Of a stretch of 14,612 nt of DNA, positions 1 through 6,776 are shown in pieces. The notes beneath the pieces are model-generated. The model was not told where the DNA came from and did not search any database. It was given only the letters and a program-made list of their open reading frames with translations. Both the position numbers and the translations under genes were made by a program. Position 1 is the first letter of the stretch. Each line of letters opens with the position of its first letter. Source of the stretch: an uncultured Eubacterium sp. (GTDB taxonomy: Bacteria > Bacillota > Clostridia > Peptostreptococcales > Anaerovoracaceae); assembly GCA_900551775.1 (NCBI GenBank), contig URXI01000074.1, positions 1 through 14,612 on the forward strand, given 5' to 3'.

Positions 1-643
1 GTCGAAAGTAATCTATTTCACGCTGCAAGGTTTCGAAAAATAATCCCGCATGGTAGCCATCGCAGACGGCGTGAATGACGTTGAGGTTTACCGGCAGCAG
101 GACATGCTCTCCCTCTCTCTCATATTTTCCCATAGTTATCACTGGGAAAAACTGCAGACCCCCGCCGACGACTCTGCTGTTGAAGCTTGTAAAGCTTGTC
201 CACGGCGCGGCGGAAACGCAATAGAAATTAGCCGGCTGATCCTTCCGCGCTTTGATGCCTTTGACATCCTTATACTTTTCCATATCGGAAGTGATGGTCT
301 GATAGAATACCTCAAAATCGTTGTCGTAGTCCGTCCAGCAGTCAGAGAAGGTCTTATCGTCGTCGTGAAAAATCGTATAGTTTGGCACTACATGATCCCA
401 GACACACAAATTACCCTCTTTATCCTGAAACATCTTGAAATTGTCAATGCCGTTTACGGTCTTTGACACCAGATAAATCAGCACCGCATAGAACTTTTTC
501 CCGTTTTGATGGCAGTAGTCCAACAGTTTTTCTACCTTAATATTGGCAGTCATATTATATTGTACCTTGAGTATTTTCGTGTAATACGCAAAATGTTCTC
601 TGCGGGGCCAGTTCTCCATATCTATTTTTTTCCATGTACTCAT
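1..643 (-). CDS. Chloramphenicol acetyltransferase-family protein (3' end cut by window)
   Basis: The minus-strand frame starts at ATG 643, with an AAAGGAAAAG ribosome-binding site just upstream, and stays open to the window edge (214 codons). Seen: an N-terminal NWPRREHFAYY, matching the NWxRKEHFxYY start of CatA-type enzymes; PNYTIFHDDDKTFS near residue 90; APWTSFTSFN near residue 150, which carries the family's active-site serine region; and NVIHAVCDGYHAG near residue 195, the HxxxDG catalytic motif with the acetyl-transferring His and its Asp. CAT enzymes are trimeric cytoplasmic acetyltransferases of about 210-220 residues, so only a few residues are missing. The usual HH before AVCDG is IH here, but the catalytic (second) His is kept. 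It starts 22 bp after the sodium symporter stop, so it is probably co-transcribed. It looks like a divergent chromosomal member; whether it confers resistance or acts on another acceptor cannot be told. Confidence 0.85.
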   Translation of the reverse strand, partial: MSTWKKIDMENWPRREHFAYYTKILKVQYNMTANIKVEKLLDYCHQNGKKFYAVLIYLVSKTVNGIDNFKMFQDKEGNLCVWDHVVPNYTIFHDDDKTFSDCWTDYDNDFEVFYQTITSDMEKYKDVKGIKARKDQPANFYCVSAAPWTSFTSFNSRVVGGGLQFFPVITMGKYEREGEHVLLPVNLNVIHAVCDGYHAGLFFETLQREIDYFR

Positions 644-665
644 TATCTTTTCCTTTCACATGCAA

Positions 666-2003
666 TCAGCCGATTCCGCCAAAAATTGCTCCTGCAATCA
701 GCGCGATGAGAGCCAACGGAACAAATACAAATTTTCCCATGATTACAAACCACGGTCCAATGGGTTTGGCTGCGCCTTCATTGACCGCTTTTTCGGCATA
801 TTCTTTGCCTGCCACGTAGAAGAACATGATGCCCGCCAGCATGGCTCCAAGAGGGCAGACATAAATTGACACAGCATCCATCCATCCGGAAACGATGGCC
901 TGAATCAAAAGTGCAACGATGCATCCAATGACAGCAATGGTTCCTACCGCCGTAATCCGTCTGAATCCCAGCTTTTCCTGCAGCGCCGCGACGGGAACCT
1001 CATACAGATTGATCAAAGAGGTGATCCCTGCCAGCATGACGCAGATATAAAAGACGATGCCTACAATGGTTCCCGCAGGCATACCGTTAAATACATTTAC
1101 CAGGTAGATGAACATCAGTCCCGGTCCTGCTGTATCAAGGGCCGCGCCGCCCACTGCCATGGATGGGATGATGACCAAAGCCGCCAGCATAGAAGCGATC
1201 GTATCGAATACAGCGATGTTCTTCGCTGATTTCACCACGTTTTCGTTTTTGCCCAGATAGGAACCATAAATCACTGTTCCGTTGCCTGCAATAGAAAGGG
1301 AGAAGAACGCCTGTCCAAAGGCGAAGATCCAAAGCTCGGGATTCAGCAGGCCTTTCGGATTCAGCGTAAAGATATACTTGTATCCTTCTCCCGCACCCGG
1401 CAGGGTAAAGATGTAGATACCCAACAAAATAAACAGTCCAAATAATGCAGGCATCATCACTTTATTCACCTTTTCGATACCTCCTGCAACGCCAAAGGCC
1501 ATGATCGCAAGGGTCACGCCGACGGCGATGATCAGCCACAGGTTATTTCCCCATGCGGAGGCAGTGGAGCCGAACAGGCCGCCTATGGCGTCCATATCCT
1601 GCCCCATGGCTGACAGCTTTCCTGTCAGCGACATGAAGGTATATTTGAAAATCCAGCCTACGACGACTGTGTAACCGATGGCAAGGCAGAGGGCGCCGAT
1701 GACAGGGATAAAGCCGATCCACTGTCCGAAGGTTTTGCCTGTTCTGATTTCCGTGCACCTCCCAAAAGCGCCGATGGGGCCTGCGCTGGTGGATCGTCCC
1801 AGGGCGATTTCTTCAATGACGCCAGTGGAACCGATCAAAATGACAAAGAGAAAATATGGCAGCAGGAAGGTCAGTCCGCCCCACGCTGCAACCATGTATG
1901 GAAATCTCCATATATTTCCCATGCCTACGGCAGAGCCGACACACGCCAGGATAAATCCCCATTGGCTTCGAAAGCCGTCACGTTTCTGTTCTAAATCATT
2001 CAT
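666..2003 (-). CDS. NSS-family sodium-dependent transporter (MhsT/Tyt1-like)
   Basis: A 445-residue integral membrane protein of the neurotransmitter:sodium symporter family, expected to take up an amino acid or related amine with Na+. The hallmark TM1 motif GSAVGMGNIWRFPY lies at residues 23-36, containing the unwound Na+/substrate-binding part of the LeuT fold. It is followed by repeated hydrophobic segments and the TM6-region FGQAFFSLSIAGNGTVIYGS. The length fits the short bacterial members with 11-12 helices. The start at 2003 is chosen because GAAGGAG sits 6 nt before ATG, and a clean promoter lies at 2041-2069; a longer frame back to 2069 would run across that promoter. The acetyltransferase gene follows after 22 bp. 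Substrate cannot be read from sequence alone; aromatic or branched amino acids are usual for the subgroup. Confidence 0.93.
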   Translation of the reverse strand: MNDLEQKRDGFRSQWGFILACVGSAVGMGNIWRFPYMVAAWGGLTFLLPYFLFVILIGSTGVIEEIALGRSTSAGPIGAFGRCTEIRTGKTFGQWIGFIPVIGALCLAIGYTVVVGWIFKYTFMSLTGKLSAMGQDMDAIGGLFGSTASAWGNNLWLIIAVGVTLAIMAFGVAGGIEKVNKVMMPALFGLFILLGIYIFTLPGAGEGYKYIFTLNPKGLLNPELWIFAFGQAFFSLSIAGNGTVIYGSYLGKNENVVKSAKNIAVFDTIASMLAALVIIPSMAVGGAALDTAGPGLMFIYLVNVFNGMPAGTIVGIVFYICVMLAGITSLINLYEVPVAALQEKLGFRRITAVGTIAVIGCIVALLIQAIVSGWMDAVSIYVCPLGAMLAGIMFFYVAGKEYAEKAVNEGAAKPIGPWFVIMGKFVFVPLALIALIAGAIFGGIG

Positions 2004-2040
2004 GATGTACTCCTTCAATAAATATATATCGCTGCCTACT

Positions 2041-2069
2041 ATTATACAGATTAAGAAGTGACGGCGCAA
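2041..2069 (-). promoter_or_regulatory. Sigma-A promoter of the NSS transporter gene
   Basis: On the minus strand a -35 TTGCGC (2064-2069) is followed by a 17-nt spacer and a perfect -10 TATAAT (2041-2046). The predicted transcription start near 2034 gives a leader of about 30 nt with a strong Shine-Dalgarno site. Confidence 0.75.
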
Positions 2070-2246
2070 TTCCTTTTGTTATAAAAAACACTTGACTGTA
2101 ATGTGCTTTTCAGGGAAACAAGCTCATGAAAATGTTACAACTGGAACAGACAGACTTTCTATGCGGACAACTCGTATTGCTTTTTTAAAGCAGTACATAA
2201 TATCTCCAGCCTCGTTCAGTTTCTTTCTGAAACCGATTAGTTTCAC

Positions 2247-2284
2247 AAAACTCTCGCATGCGTTTACATGTAGACGAGAGTTTT
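2247..2284 (-). terminator. Hairpin terminator after the PIN/NYN gene
   Basis: A perfect 10-bp inverted repeat AAAACTCTCG / CGAGAGTTTT encloses an 18-nt loop that holds a CATG/CATG mini-stem. It lies 27 bp past the stop of the PIN-like gene and upstream of the NSS promoter. The A/T ends of the stem supply a short U run on either strand. Confidence 0.65.
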
Positions 2285-2311
2285 CACTCTGGTCAAGCAA
2301 GTCCCGATTTC

Positions 2312-2926
2312 CTATCTTTCATATGTATTTTGGGATTTGTTGCGTTTCCAGCACCTTTGCATCAGCTTATCAAATATTGCGAATGCTGCGCCGGATTTCT
2401 TATGCTCTCTCTTGCACTTCTCGGTGAGCTGAAACTGCGCGTAAAACAGTTCTTTTGTCCGTTGATACAATGCTTGTCCTGCCTGGCTTCCAAACTCTTC
2501 CATCAGCAAATGATATATGGTCTGCAGATTCGTCATCCCTCGGGGATTTGCTGCAACACCCTGTAATATGTTCTCAATCTTTTTCAATTGAAAATCCGCA
2601 AATTTTTCTCTCTGCACTGCATTTGCAATCAACTGAAAATCTCGATCCAGACTCACTAAATACACAATTGTTTCTTCCGCTTTTGCTGCAAAACAGCCTG
2701 CCCGCACTGCTATGGCAAAATCGACGGCATTTTTCCCCGCGGGGATAGGAAAAAACACGACCGTTGCCGCAGTCCTTTCTCTCACCTTTTTCTGATTCTG
2801 TTCTGATACATAATAAGGGTTCTTCGTTCCAAAAAAAATCTGCACCTGTTCATCGTTTGATAAGCATTCTATCCCTTTGATACGTTCTGTCGGTCCATTG
2901 TCCCCGTCAATCAGGTAAACTGCCAT
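2312..2926 (-). CDS. PIN/NYN-like putative ribonuclease
   Basis: A 204-residue soluble protein. Residues 1-130 have the PIN/NYN pattern: VYLIDGDN at 3-10 (two early Asp), GKNAVDFAIA at 64-73 (an acidic residue in a KNxxDF context), and VSLDRDFQLI at 91-100, equivalent to the SxDxDF box before the last PIN strand. These acidic residues would bind the metal ions for RNA cleavage. The lysine-rich C-terminal part (about 150-204) has no recognised domain. The start at 2926 is chosen for GGGCGGTGATG upstream and because the frame then begins with the canonical beta strand; the frame open further upstream crosses a promoter and two terminators. It has its own promoter and terminator, so it is monocistronic. 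Substrate unknown; a free-standing regulatory or defence RNase is possible. Confidence 0.75.
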   Translation of the reverse strand: MAVYLIDGDNGPTERIKGIECLSNDEQVQIFFGTKNPYYVSEQNQKKVRERTAATVVFFPIPAGKNAVDFAIAVRAGCFAAKAEETIVYLVSLDRDFQLIANAVQREKFADFQLKKIENILQGVAANPRGMTNLQTIYHLLMEEFGSQAGQALYQRTKELFYAQFQLTEKCKREHKKSGAAFAIFDKLMQRCWKRNKSQNTYER

Positions 2927-2979
2927 CTCATCACCGCCCTTTCTGTGATGCCTCTTCTGTATACCTTTGAGTATATATA

Positions 2980-3008
2980 AGTATACCACGAAAGTCGAAA
3001 AAGAACAA
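2980..3008 (-). promoter_or_regulatory. Promoter of the PIN/NYN gene, overlapping a terminator hairpin
   Basis: Minus strand: -35 TTGTTC (3003-3008), 17-nt spacer, -10 TATACT (2980-2985) with an extended TG element. The -35 hexamer lies inside the hairpin at 2998-3019. Two GTATACC copies near the start region could be an operator, but this is weak. Confidence 0.6.
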
Positions 3009-3019
3009 GTGTTCTTTTT
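2998..3019. terminator. Bidirectional hairpin AAAAAGAAC-AAGT-GTTCTTTTT
   Basis: A 9-bp stem with a 4-nt loop and T runs on both strands. It is the second hairpin after the AlbA_2 gene and could insulate the PIN gene from upstream transcription. Confidence 0.55.
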
Positions 3020-3030
3020 TAAAAGTTTAG

Positions 3031-3063
3031 AAAGGACAATGGAATCATTCCCATTGCCCTTTT
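3031..3063 (-). terminator. Hairpin terminator after the AlbA_2 regulator gene
   Basis: An imperfect inverted repeat pairs AAAGGACAATGG with CCATTGCCCTTT, with one mismatch and one bulge. It lies 27 bp after the stop at 3090 and ends in TTTCTAAACTTTT on the minus strand. Confidence 0.65.
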
Positions 3064-3089
3064 CAAAGTTCTTATCATTAAAATTCGGT

Positions 3090-4508
3090 TTACTTTTGCA
3101 GCTTCCAATACCCTGTTCTATTTGAGCCCTCACGCACAATATAGCCTTCTTTCTTTAACCGTGAAATCCCATTATCAATCGTAGTTGCACTAACACCCAA
3201 GACTGCTGCCAAATGTGATTTCGTAATACGTTGGTTCGTTCGGATTTCTGCAAGCATATATTGCTGTGTTTTGGTTAATCTGATATCAAGACTGGTGGAT
3301 TGTTCTTCCTTCGTTTCCCGTTCGCCCATCACATTAATCCAGTTAAATGGGATTTTAACGACGATAGAGTTTTCACGAAATTCGTAGGCCTCTCTGCCAT
3401 ATTGCTGTGTGATTTTGGGAACGCCTCTTCCCGTTTTCTCACTAATATGCAGCTGCAAAAAGATTTCGGAAAGCTTTCTGTTTACCGGTATCGATTCGCC
3501 TGCAAAAAAAACTTCCATCGTTTGTTCCGGCGCCAAAGATCCCCTTGATAATATCTCAATTCGATCTGAGAATACAGTAATCATCGGCTCATTCCCACTA
3601 ACCCATTTGTTATGCACAAATGCATTCACGACAGCTTCGCGAAAGGCTTCATTTTCGAAAAGTGGAACTTCTTTTCTTTCAACAATGCGATCTGTTTCAT
3701 CTGCCTGTATAATATTCAAAACATCCCCGTATCGAAGAACCTCATCCAGGGAGTATAACAGACATTGGTTTCCAAATTCTCTCACAGAGTACATATTATC
3801 TGCTTTTGAAGTCCCTGAAAAAATAGCCACCCTAATAGGGATATGCGAATCATCAGAAAGCAATTGTGCCAAAATATTATACTCTCCGTCTCTAGTATAT
3901 AGCGATAAATTTTTCTTAAAGGTTTCCGGATTCAATTTCAAGCCTTTTGCTCCATAGAAAATCTGCAGCTTCTCAAAAGTAAGATCCTGATATTCTGATG
4001 GTGTATTTTCAATCGTAGGAAATCCGTGTCTTAGAATATCAAATAGATAAGATTCTTTTTCTGGATATTTTCTAAGCTTTTCTTTGCTTGAACCAATACG
4101 AATATATCTTTCATTGGCAAAAGATACTGGGATTGATTTTGCCGCAGGTATTTTTAGCAGCACAATCCTTTTATTGTCGACGAGACCCTCTTCAAAAGTA
4201 AAATTGATATCCAGGCTAAGTTGTCTAGCCAAATAATTCTTTAGAGGCTCATTTTTCACATCTTGGTTGTAGTTAAAATTAGTCCCCACTATCTTATGTG
4301 TCTTATCATTTACACCCCAAACAAAATAAGCAAAAGCTTTTCCTTCAAAGGCTGCACTGTTAGAAAGCGCTGAGATATATTCACCCAGCTCATTTGCATG
4401 ATACCAGTTTTCTTTAAATTCGAGCCATTCACGCTCTTCATCATATGCACAAAGCTCCATAATGATTTCTTTCATTTCGTTCACTTTATCACCCACTTTA
4501 TCACCCAT
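3090..4508 (-). CDS. AlbA_2 / HATPase_c_4 / winged-helix transcriptional regulator-like protein
   Basis: A 472-residue protein with three visible parts. Residues about 15-140 are an AlbA_2 (Schlafen-related, divergent AAA_4) domain, including EREWLEFKENWY (26-37) and ISALSNSAAF (45-54). Residues about 270-390 carry the HATPase_c_4-type signature NEAFREAVVNAFVHNKW (286-302) plus SEKTGRGVPKI (356-366). Residues 411-470 form a winged helix-turn-helix, with ITKSHLAAVLGVSATTIDN as the helix-turn-helix core. Such COG2865 proteins are often misnamed RecG-like helicases; they are more likely DNA-binding regulators or nucleic-acid effectors. The start is uncertain: ATG 4508 lacks a good ribosome-binding site, ATG 4475 would skip the GDKV repeats, and a TTG near 4558 has AAGGA upstream. 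A frame open to 4649 crosses the likely promoter. It appears monocistronic, with its own promoter and terminator. Confidence 0.85.
   Translation of the reverse strand: MGDKVGDKVNEMKEIIMELCAYDEEREWLEFKENWYHANELGEYISALSNSAAFEGKAFAYFVWGVNDKTHKIVGTNFNYNQDVKNEPLKNYLARQLSLDINFTFEEGLVDNKRIVLLKIPAAKSIPVSFANERYIRIGSSKEKLRKYPEKESYLFDILRHGFPTIENTPSEYQDLTFEKLQIFYGAKGLKLNPETFKKNLSLYTRDGEYNILAQLLSDDSHIPIRVAIFSGTSKADNMYSVREFGNQCLLYSLDEVLRYGDVLNIIQADETDRIVERKEVPLFENEAFREAVVNAFVHNKWVSGNEPMITVFSDRIEILSRGSLAPEQTMEVFFAGESIPVNRKLSEIFLQLHISEKTGRGVPKITQQYGREAYEFRENSIVVKIPFNWINVMGERETKEEQSTSLDIRLTKTQQYMLAEIRTNQRITKSHLAAVLGVSATTIDNGISRLKKEGYIVREGSNRTGYWKLQK
4482..4505 (-). repeat. Two tandem 12-bp repeats encoding GDKV-GDKV
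   Basis: The unit GGTGATAAAGTG occurs twice head to tail right after ATG 4508. Twelve bases is four codons, so copy-number change would keep the frame. If transcription starts at the TATAAT at 4507-4512 instead, the repeats lie in the leader and could be protein-binding sites. Confidence 0.8.
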
Positions 4509-4533
4509 TATATCATGAATAATCTTTTGGAAA

Positions 4534-4602
4534 TTGAATCGAAATTCATGATTCAATGAACGCTTCCTTGCAGCAACGCTGTAAGATCGTGTGTTTATTA
4601 TA
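4534..4602 (-). promoter_or_regulatory. Promoter and operator-like region of the AlbA_2 gene
   Basis: An extended -10 element TGGTATAAT (TATAAT at 4597-4602, minus strand) has no good -35. Between it and the coding start lies a perfect inverted repeat TTGAATC-9 nt-GATTCAA (4534-4556), placed as an operator would be. A second TATAAT at 4507-4512 is an alternative -10. Confidence 0.45.
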
Positions 4603-4669
4603 CCACAACCATGTGATATAGTGGATGGTGAATTTATGACAATTTCCACACGCCTGTTCTAACGGCGCT

Positions 4670-4837
4670 TTATTTTTCTATTTGTCCATTTTTGTTCAGG
4701 AAGAGTTCAATTGGCTTTTCCTGGGAAGAAGACTGCATCGGTGACAAAATCGCTCTATAGCTTCCGGTGTTGGTGATGATCACGGAATCTCCGCATACAA
4801 GGTGCGGCATCCGGAGATCTTCTGCCACAACGGCTGA
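4670..4837 (-). pseudogene. C-terminal remnant of a PLP-dependent (diaminopimelate/ornithine-type) decarboxylase
   Basis: The minus-strand frame reads VVAEDLRMPHL, CGDSVIITNTGSY, LSPMQSSSQEKPIELF and ends NKNGQIEK-stop. This matches the last ~55 residues of type III-fold PLP decarboxylases (LysA and relatives), where a conserved AED-(L)-P box is followed by VGD-x-(4)-N-x-GAY. A stop codon precedes it in frame at 4838-4840, and there is no N-terminal barrel, start codon or ribosome-binding site. Its upstream edge is fused, in another frame, to the methyltransferase scrap. It is therefore a deletion remnant with no function expected. The family is assigned by eye. Confidence 0.6.
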
Positions 4838-5077
4838 TTAAAATAGATTTCTCCGTCTTTCTCATAGGACTGAAACCCGGTCAAAGGTTCCCCTGCCATC
4901 TCGTCTCGAAGGCGCTGTGTTATTTGTGCCTGCCGCTACTTCCAGCACGGTGTCCATCTTTTTCGGATTGACACAAGAAACGGTATGCTCCAGATATTCC
5001 TGTTTTGAGAAGCTCATTGTTTTGGTTTCAAAATTCTCTGCCTGCCGGGTAAAGGATGCTTGTACTGCCTTCGCATT
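4822..5077 (-). pseudogene. Internally deleted class I SAM-dependent methyltransferase
   Basis: The N-terminal part reads AVQASFTRQAENFETKT, KQEYLEHTVSCVNP and DTVLEVAAGT, the last being motif I (the SAM-binding glycine loop) of UbiE-like methyltransferases. At about 4927 the frame shifts and continues with ITQRLRDEMAGEPLTGF and EKDGEIYFNQ, which matches the C-terminal end of the same family. The central ~140 residues expected in such proteins (usually about 250 in total) are missing. No start codon is visible in frame; the reading begins inside the tail of the alkyltransferase gene. A large deletion plus loss of the start makes it non-functional. It then runs directly into the decarboxylase scrap. 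Confidence 0.65.
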
Positions 5078-5619
5078 TGTTGAAATCGTAGAGCAGTTCC
5101 TTTCATAGGCACAAAAAACGAGGACATATCTGCTTTTTCCAACGTGAGGAGCTGTACCTTCTTGTCAATACCGCCTGCATAACCTGTCAGACTGCCCTTT
5201 GTGCCGACAACACGGTGACAAGGGATGATCAGCGAAATCGGATTGTGCCCTACTGCACCGCCTACAGCCTGTGCAGACATTTTGGACACTCCCTTTTGTT
5301 TCGCAATTCTATCTGCAATGTCGCCATAAGTCATGGTCCTGCCATAGGGAATCGTCAGCAGTATTTCCCACACTGCTTGGCGAAACGGCGTCGCCTTTGT
5401 CAATAGCGGTGGTGTGAAGTCGGGCGCTTTTCCGCTGAAATAAATGTCAAGCCAGCAGGCAGCCTCTTCAAATACCGGCAAAGATTTTTCCTCATATTCC
5501 CCTGGGAGTGTAGCGCCAAAATATTTCTGTCCGTCAAACCAAAGCCCTGTAAGCTCTGTCCCATTGCTTGCAAGGGTGATACCGCCTAGTGGTGAATTGT
5601 AATGATATGTATAGTCCAT
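5014..5619 (-). CDS. ogt: Methylated-DNA--[protein]-cysteine S-methyltransferase
   Basis: A suicide repair enzyme that moves the alkyl group from O6-alkylguanine in DNA to its own cysteine. The catalytic motif IIPCHRVVG is at 131-139, with Cys134 the acceptor. The DNA-binding helix and preceding loop are present (TPFRQAVWEILLTIPYGRTMTYGDIA and AQAVGGAVGHNP, both before the Cys), as is the N-terminal ribonuclease-H-like half (DYTYHYNSPLGGITLASNG). The start at 5619 is chosen for GGAGGTG 8 nt upstream. The predicted protein is 201 residues; relatives usually end near KGTAL, here residues 173-177. The last 24 residues are out-of-frame translation of the methyltransferase scrap, apparently because the stop after Leu177 has become CGA (5086-5088). 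Activity is probably retained. A promoter lies at 5843-5872. Confidence 0.93.
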   Translation of the reverse strand: MDYTYHYNSPLGGITLASNGTELTGLWFDGQKYFGATLPGEYEEKSLPVFEEAACWLDIYFSGKAPDFTPPLLTKATPFRQAVWEILLTIPYGRTMTYGDIADRIAKQKGVSKMSAQAVGGAVGHNPISLIIPCHRVVGTKGSLTGYAGGIDKKVQLLTLEKADMSSFFVPMKGTALRFQQMRRQYKHPLPGRQRILKPKQ

Positions 5620-5701
5620 AAAGTTTACACCTCCAAAATTAGTTGATGTGTACACGAAAAGCCTTATGAGAATGATTACCGGTTCTGTTCAGACCAAAAG
5701 A

Positions 5702-5731
5702 AAGCCGTTTACTTATAATCGTAAACAGCTT
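5702..5731 (-). terminator. Hairpin between abiEii and ogt
   Basis: On the minus strand AAGCTGTTTAC pairs with GTAAACGGCTT (10 of 11, one G-T type mismatch) around an 8-nt loop, followed by TCTTTTGG. It would end abiE transcription, or attenuate the promoter inside the end of abiEii before ogt. Confidence 0.55.
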
Positions 5732-5811
5732 AAAGATACACTCCCAATAGAGCGTCTTGTTCTTGCTTGACAAAACAGAAAAAAGTTCCCTGGCAAAACG
5801 TTAAACAGCAT
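5713..5811 (-). CDS. Possible 32-residue leader peptide upstream of ogt
   Basis: ATG 5811 is preceded by AGGAGAAGAAATC, a strong ribosome-binding site, and lies about 25 nt downstream of a plausible promoter. The frame (MLFNVLPGNFFLF...) stops inside the hairpin at 5702-5731. It has no recognisable domain. A short translated frame ending in a hairpin before ogt could be an attenuator, or simply a chance or truncated frame. Confidence 0.25.
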   Translation of the reverse strand: MLFNVLPGNFFLFCQARTRRSIGSVSLSCLRL

Positions 5812-5842
5812 GATTTCTTCTCCTGTATGAATGACTAGGAAA

Positions 5843-5872
5843 AGTATAACACAGATGCTCATACTTTGTCCA
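5843..5872 (-). promoter_or_regulatory. Promoter inside the 3' end of abiEii, likely for ogt
   Basis: Minus strand: -35 TGGACA (5867-5872), 18-nt spacer, -10 TATACT (5843-5848). It overlaps the last codons of abiEii and points at the small peptide and ogt. Confidence 0.45.
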
Positions 5873-6776
5873 GATTGCTCTGCCACTGCACTTCCGACGC
5901 CTTCCACTTCTTTGTAAACTCGTTTTCAGCAACGATCGCTTCCCACACTGGTCCCAAGTATACATCTATTCCCTCTATGACTTCTGAAAAAGGCACAGGT
6001 GCATCGCCCAAAGTCTTGAAAAAATATCTCCATTTAGTCTGCATATCAGCATCATCAGCCAGAGCCAGCACACGGTCAAAGCTGTCTTTCTCATAGGCTG
6101 TACCTCGGTTCTGCAGGGTCTCCTGAATCGCCGTCTCCAGCTTCAGCCCGTCAAAATCGAAAGTCTTGGACAGATAGTAAATATCGTAAAAGTCCTTCAT
6201 ACGGCCCGTCAGCTCAAAGCGCTGCAAGATGGCGTCGAGCTTCTCCGCTATGGTGCTTTCCAGCGAATAGGTAAGGATCTCCGGTTTCTCATAACCATCA
6301 AGCTGCGTCTGGATATTGCGCCGTTCTGCTTTAGGGATAATGACATCGCCTACGCCGATATCTACATTGAAAGGTACACGTACATTTTTGATATAGCCTG
6401 TAATCTGAGTGCTGACTCCATGATACTTCTGTTTCAACGCAATGGGCTTCGCCTGGGATGCCTTGAAGGTCACGAAGTCATTGCCAGTATCCACTGAAAG
6501 AATGTCAGCAATGATTTCATCCATCCGGTTCAAATCATTATTCAAGCCCCGCATGAGGAAATCCACATCCACGGTGGCACGGCTCTCAAAGTTGGTCAGC
6601 GTATAGATAAACAGACCGCCCTTGAGGATGAAGTTTTCTGCGTATTGGGAACCCGCCAGTTTACGTAGGAATTCTTCTTGAAAAAACAGCTGCATGCATT
6701 GCTGATAGCTGATGCCGGAGACCCTTGCTTTATTTCTTAGTTTTGCAAGTACAGAAGCTGCAAGATCTGCCATCAT
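5859..6776 (-). CDS. AbiEii-type nucleotidyltransferase toxin
   Basis: A 305-residue member of the AbiEii/AbiGii toxin family, the toxin of type IV abortive-infection systems. The family belongs to the nucleotidyltransferase (MNT/DNA polymerase beta-like) fold and arrests growth, in studied members by modifying tRNA. The active-site region is visible: FILKGGLFIYTL (about 49-60) and ATVDVDFLMRG (67-77), whose paired Asp (70 and 72) bind metal and nucleotide. ENEFTKKW near the C terminus is unremarkable. ATG 6776 overlaps the antitoxin stop as ATGA, with GGAG 8 nt upstream, giving translational coupling; GTG 6782 and ATG 6773 are alternatives. Gene order antitoxin then toxin is standard for abiE. 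All main motifs are intact, so it is probably functional. Confidence 0.9.
   Translation of the reverse strand: MMADLAASVLAKLRNKARVSGISYQQCMQLFFQEEFLRKLAGSQYAENFILKGGLFIYTLTNFESRATVDVDFLMRGLNNDLNRMDEIIADILSVDTGNDFVTFKASQAKPIALKQKYHGVSTQITGYIKNVRVPFNVDIGVGDVIIPKAERRNIQTQLDGYEKPEILTYSLESTIAEKLDAILQRFELTGRMKDFYDIYYLSKTFDFDGLKLETAIQETLQNRGTAYEKDSFDRVLALADDADMQTKWRYFFKTLGDAPVPFSEVIEGIDVYLGPVWEAIVAENEFTKKWKASEVQWQSNLDKV

Noticed and set aside
50..466. Plus-strand 138-codon frame
   Set aside because: Antisense to the acetyltransferase frame, which carries clear catalytic motifs on the minus strand.
2092..2566. Plus-strand frames over the NSS upstream region and PIN gene
   Set aside because: They cross a clear minus-strand promoter, a terminator and the PIN-like coding sequence, and show no recognisable domain.
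2927..3139. N-terminal extension of the PIN-like gene to 3139
   Set aside because: The extension would cover the gene's own promoter and two terminator hairpins and overlap the AlbA_2 gene's stop; ATG 2926 fits the domain start.
5713..5907. GTG-started 64-codon frame overlapping abiEii
   Set aside because: Its first half is antiframe to abiEii; only the inner ATG 5811 has initiation signals, so only the short version is listed, at low confidence.
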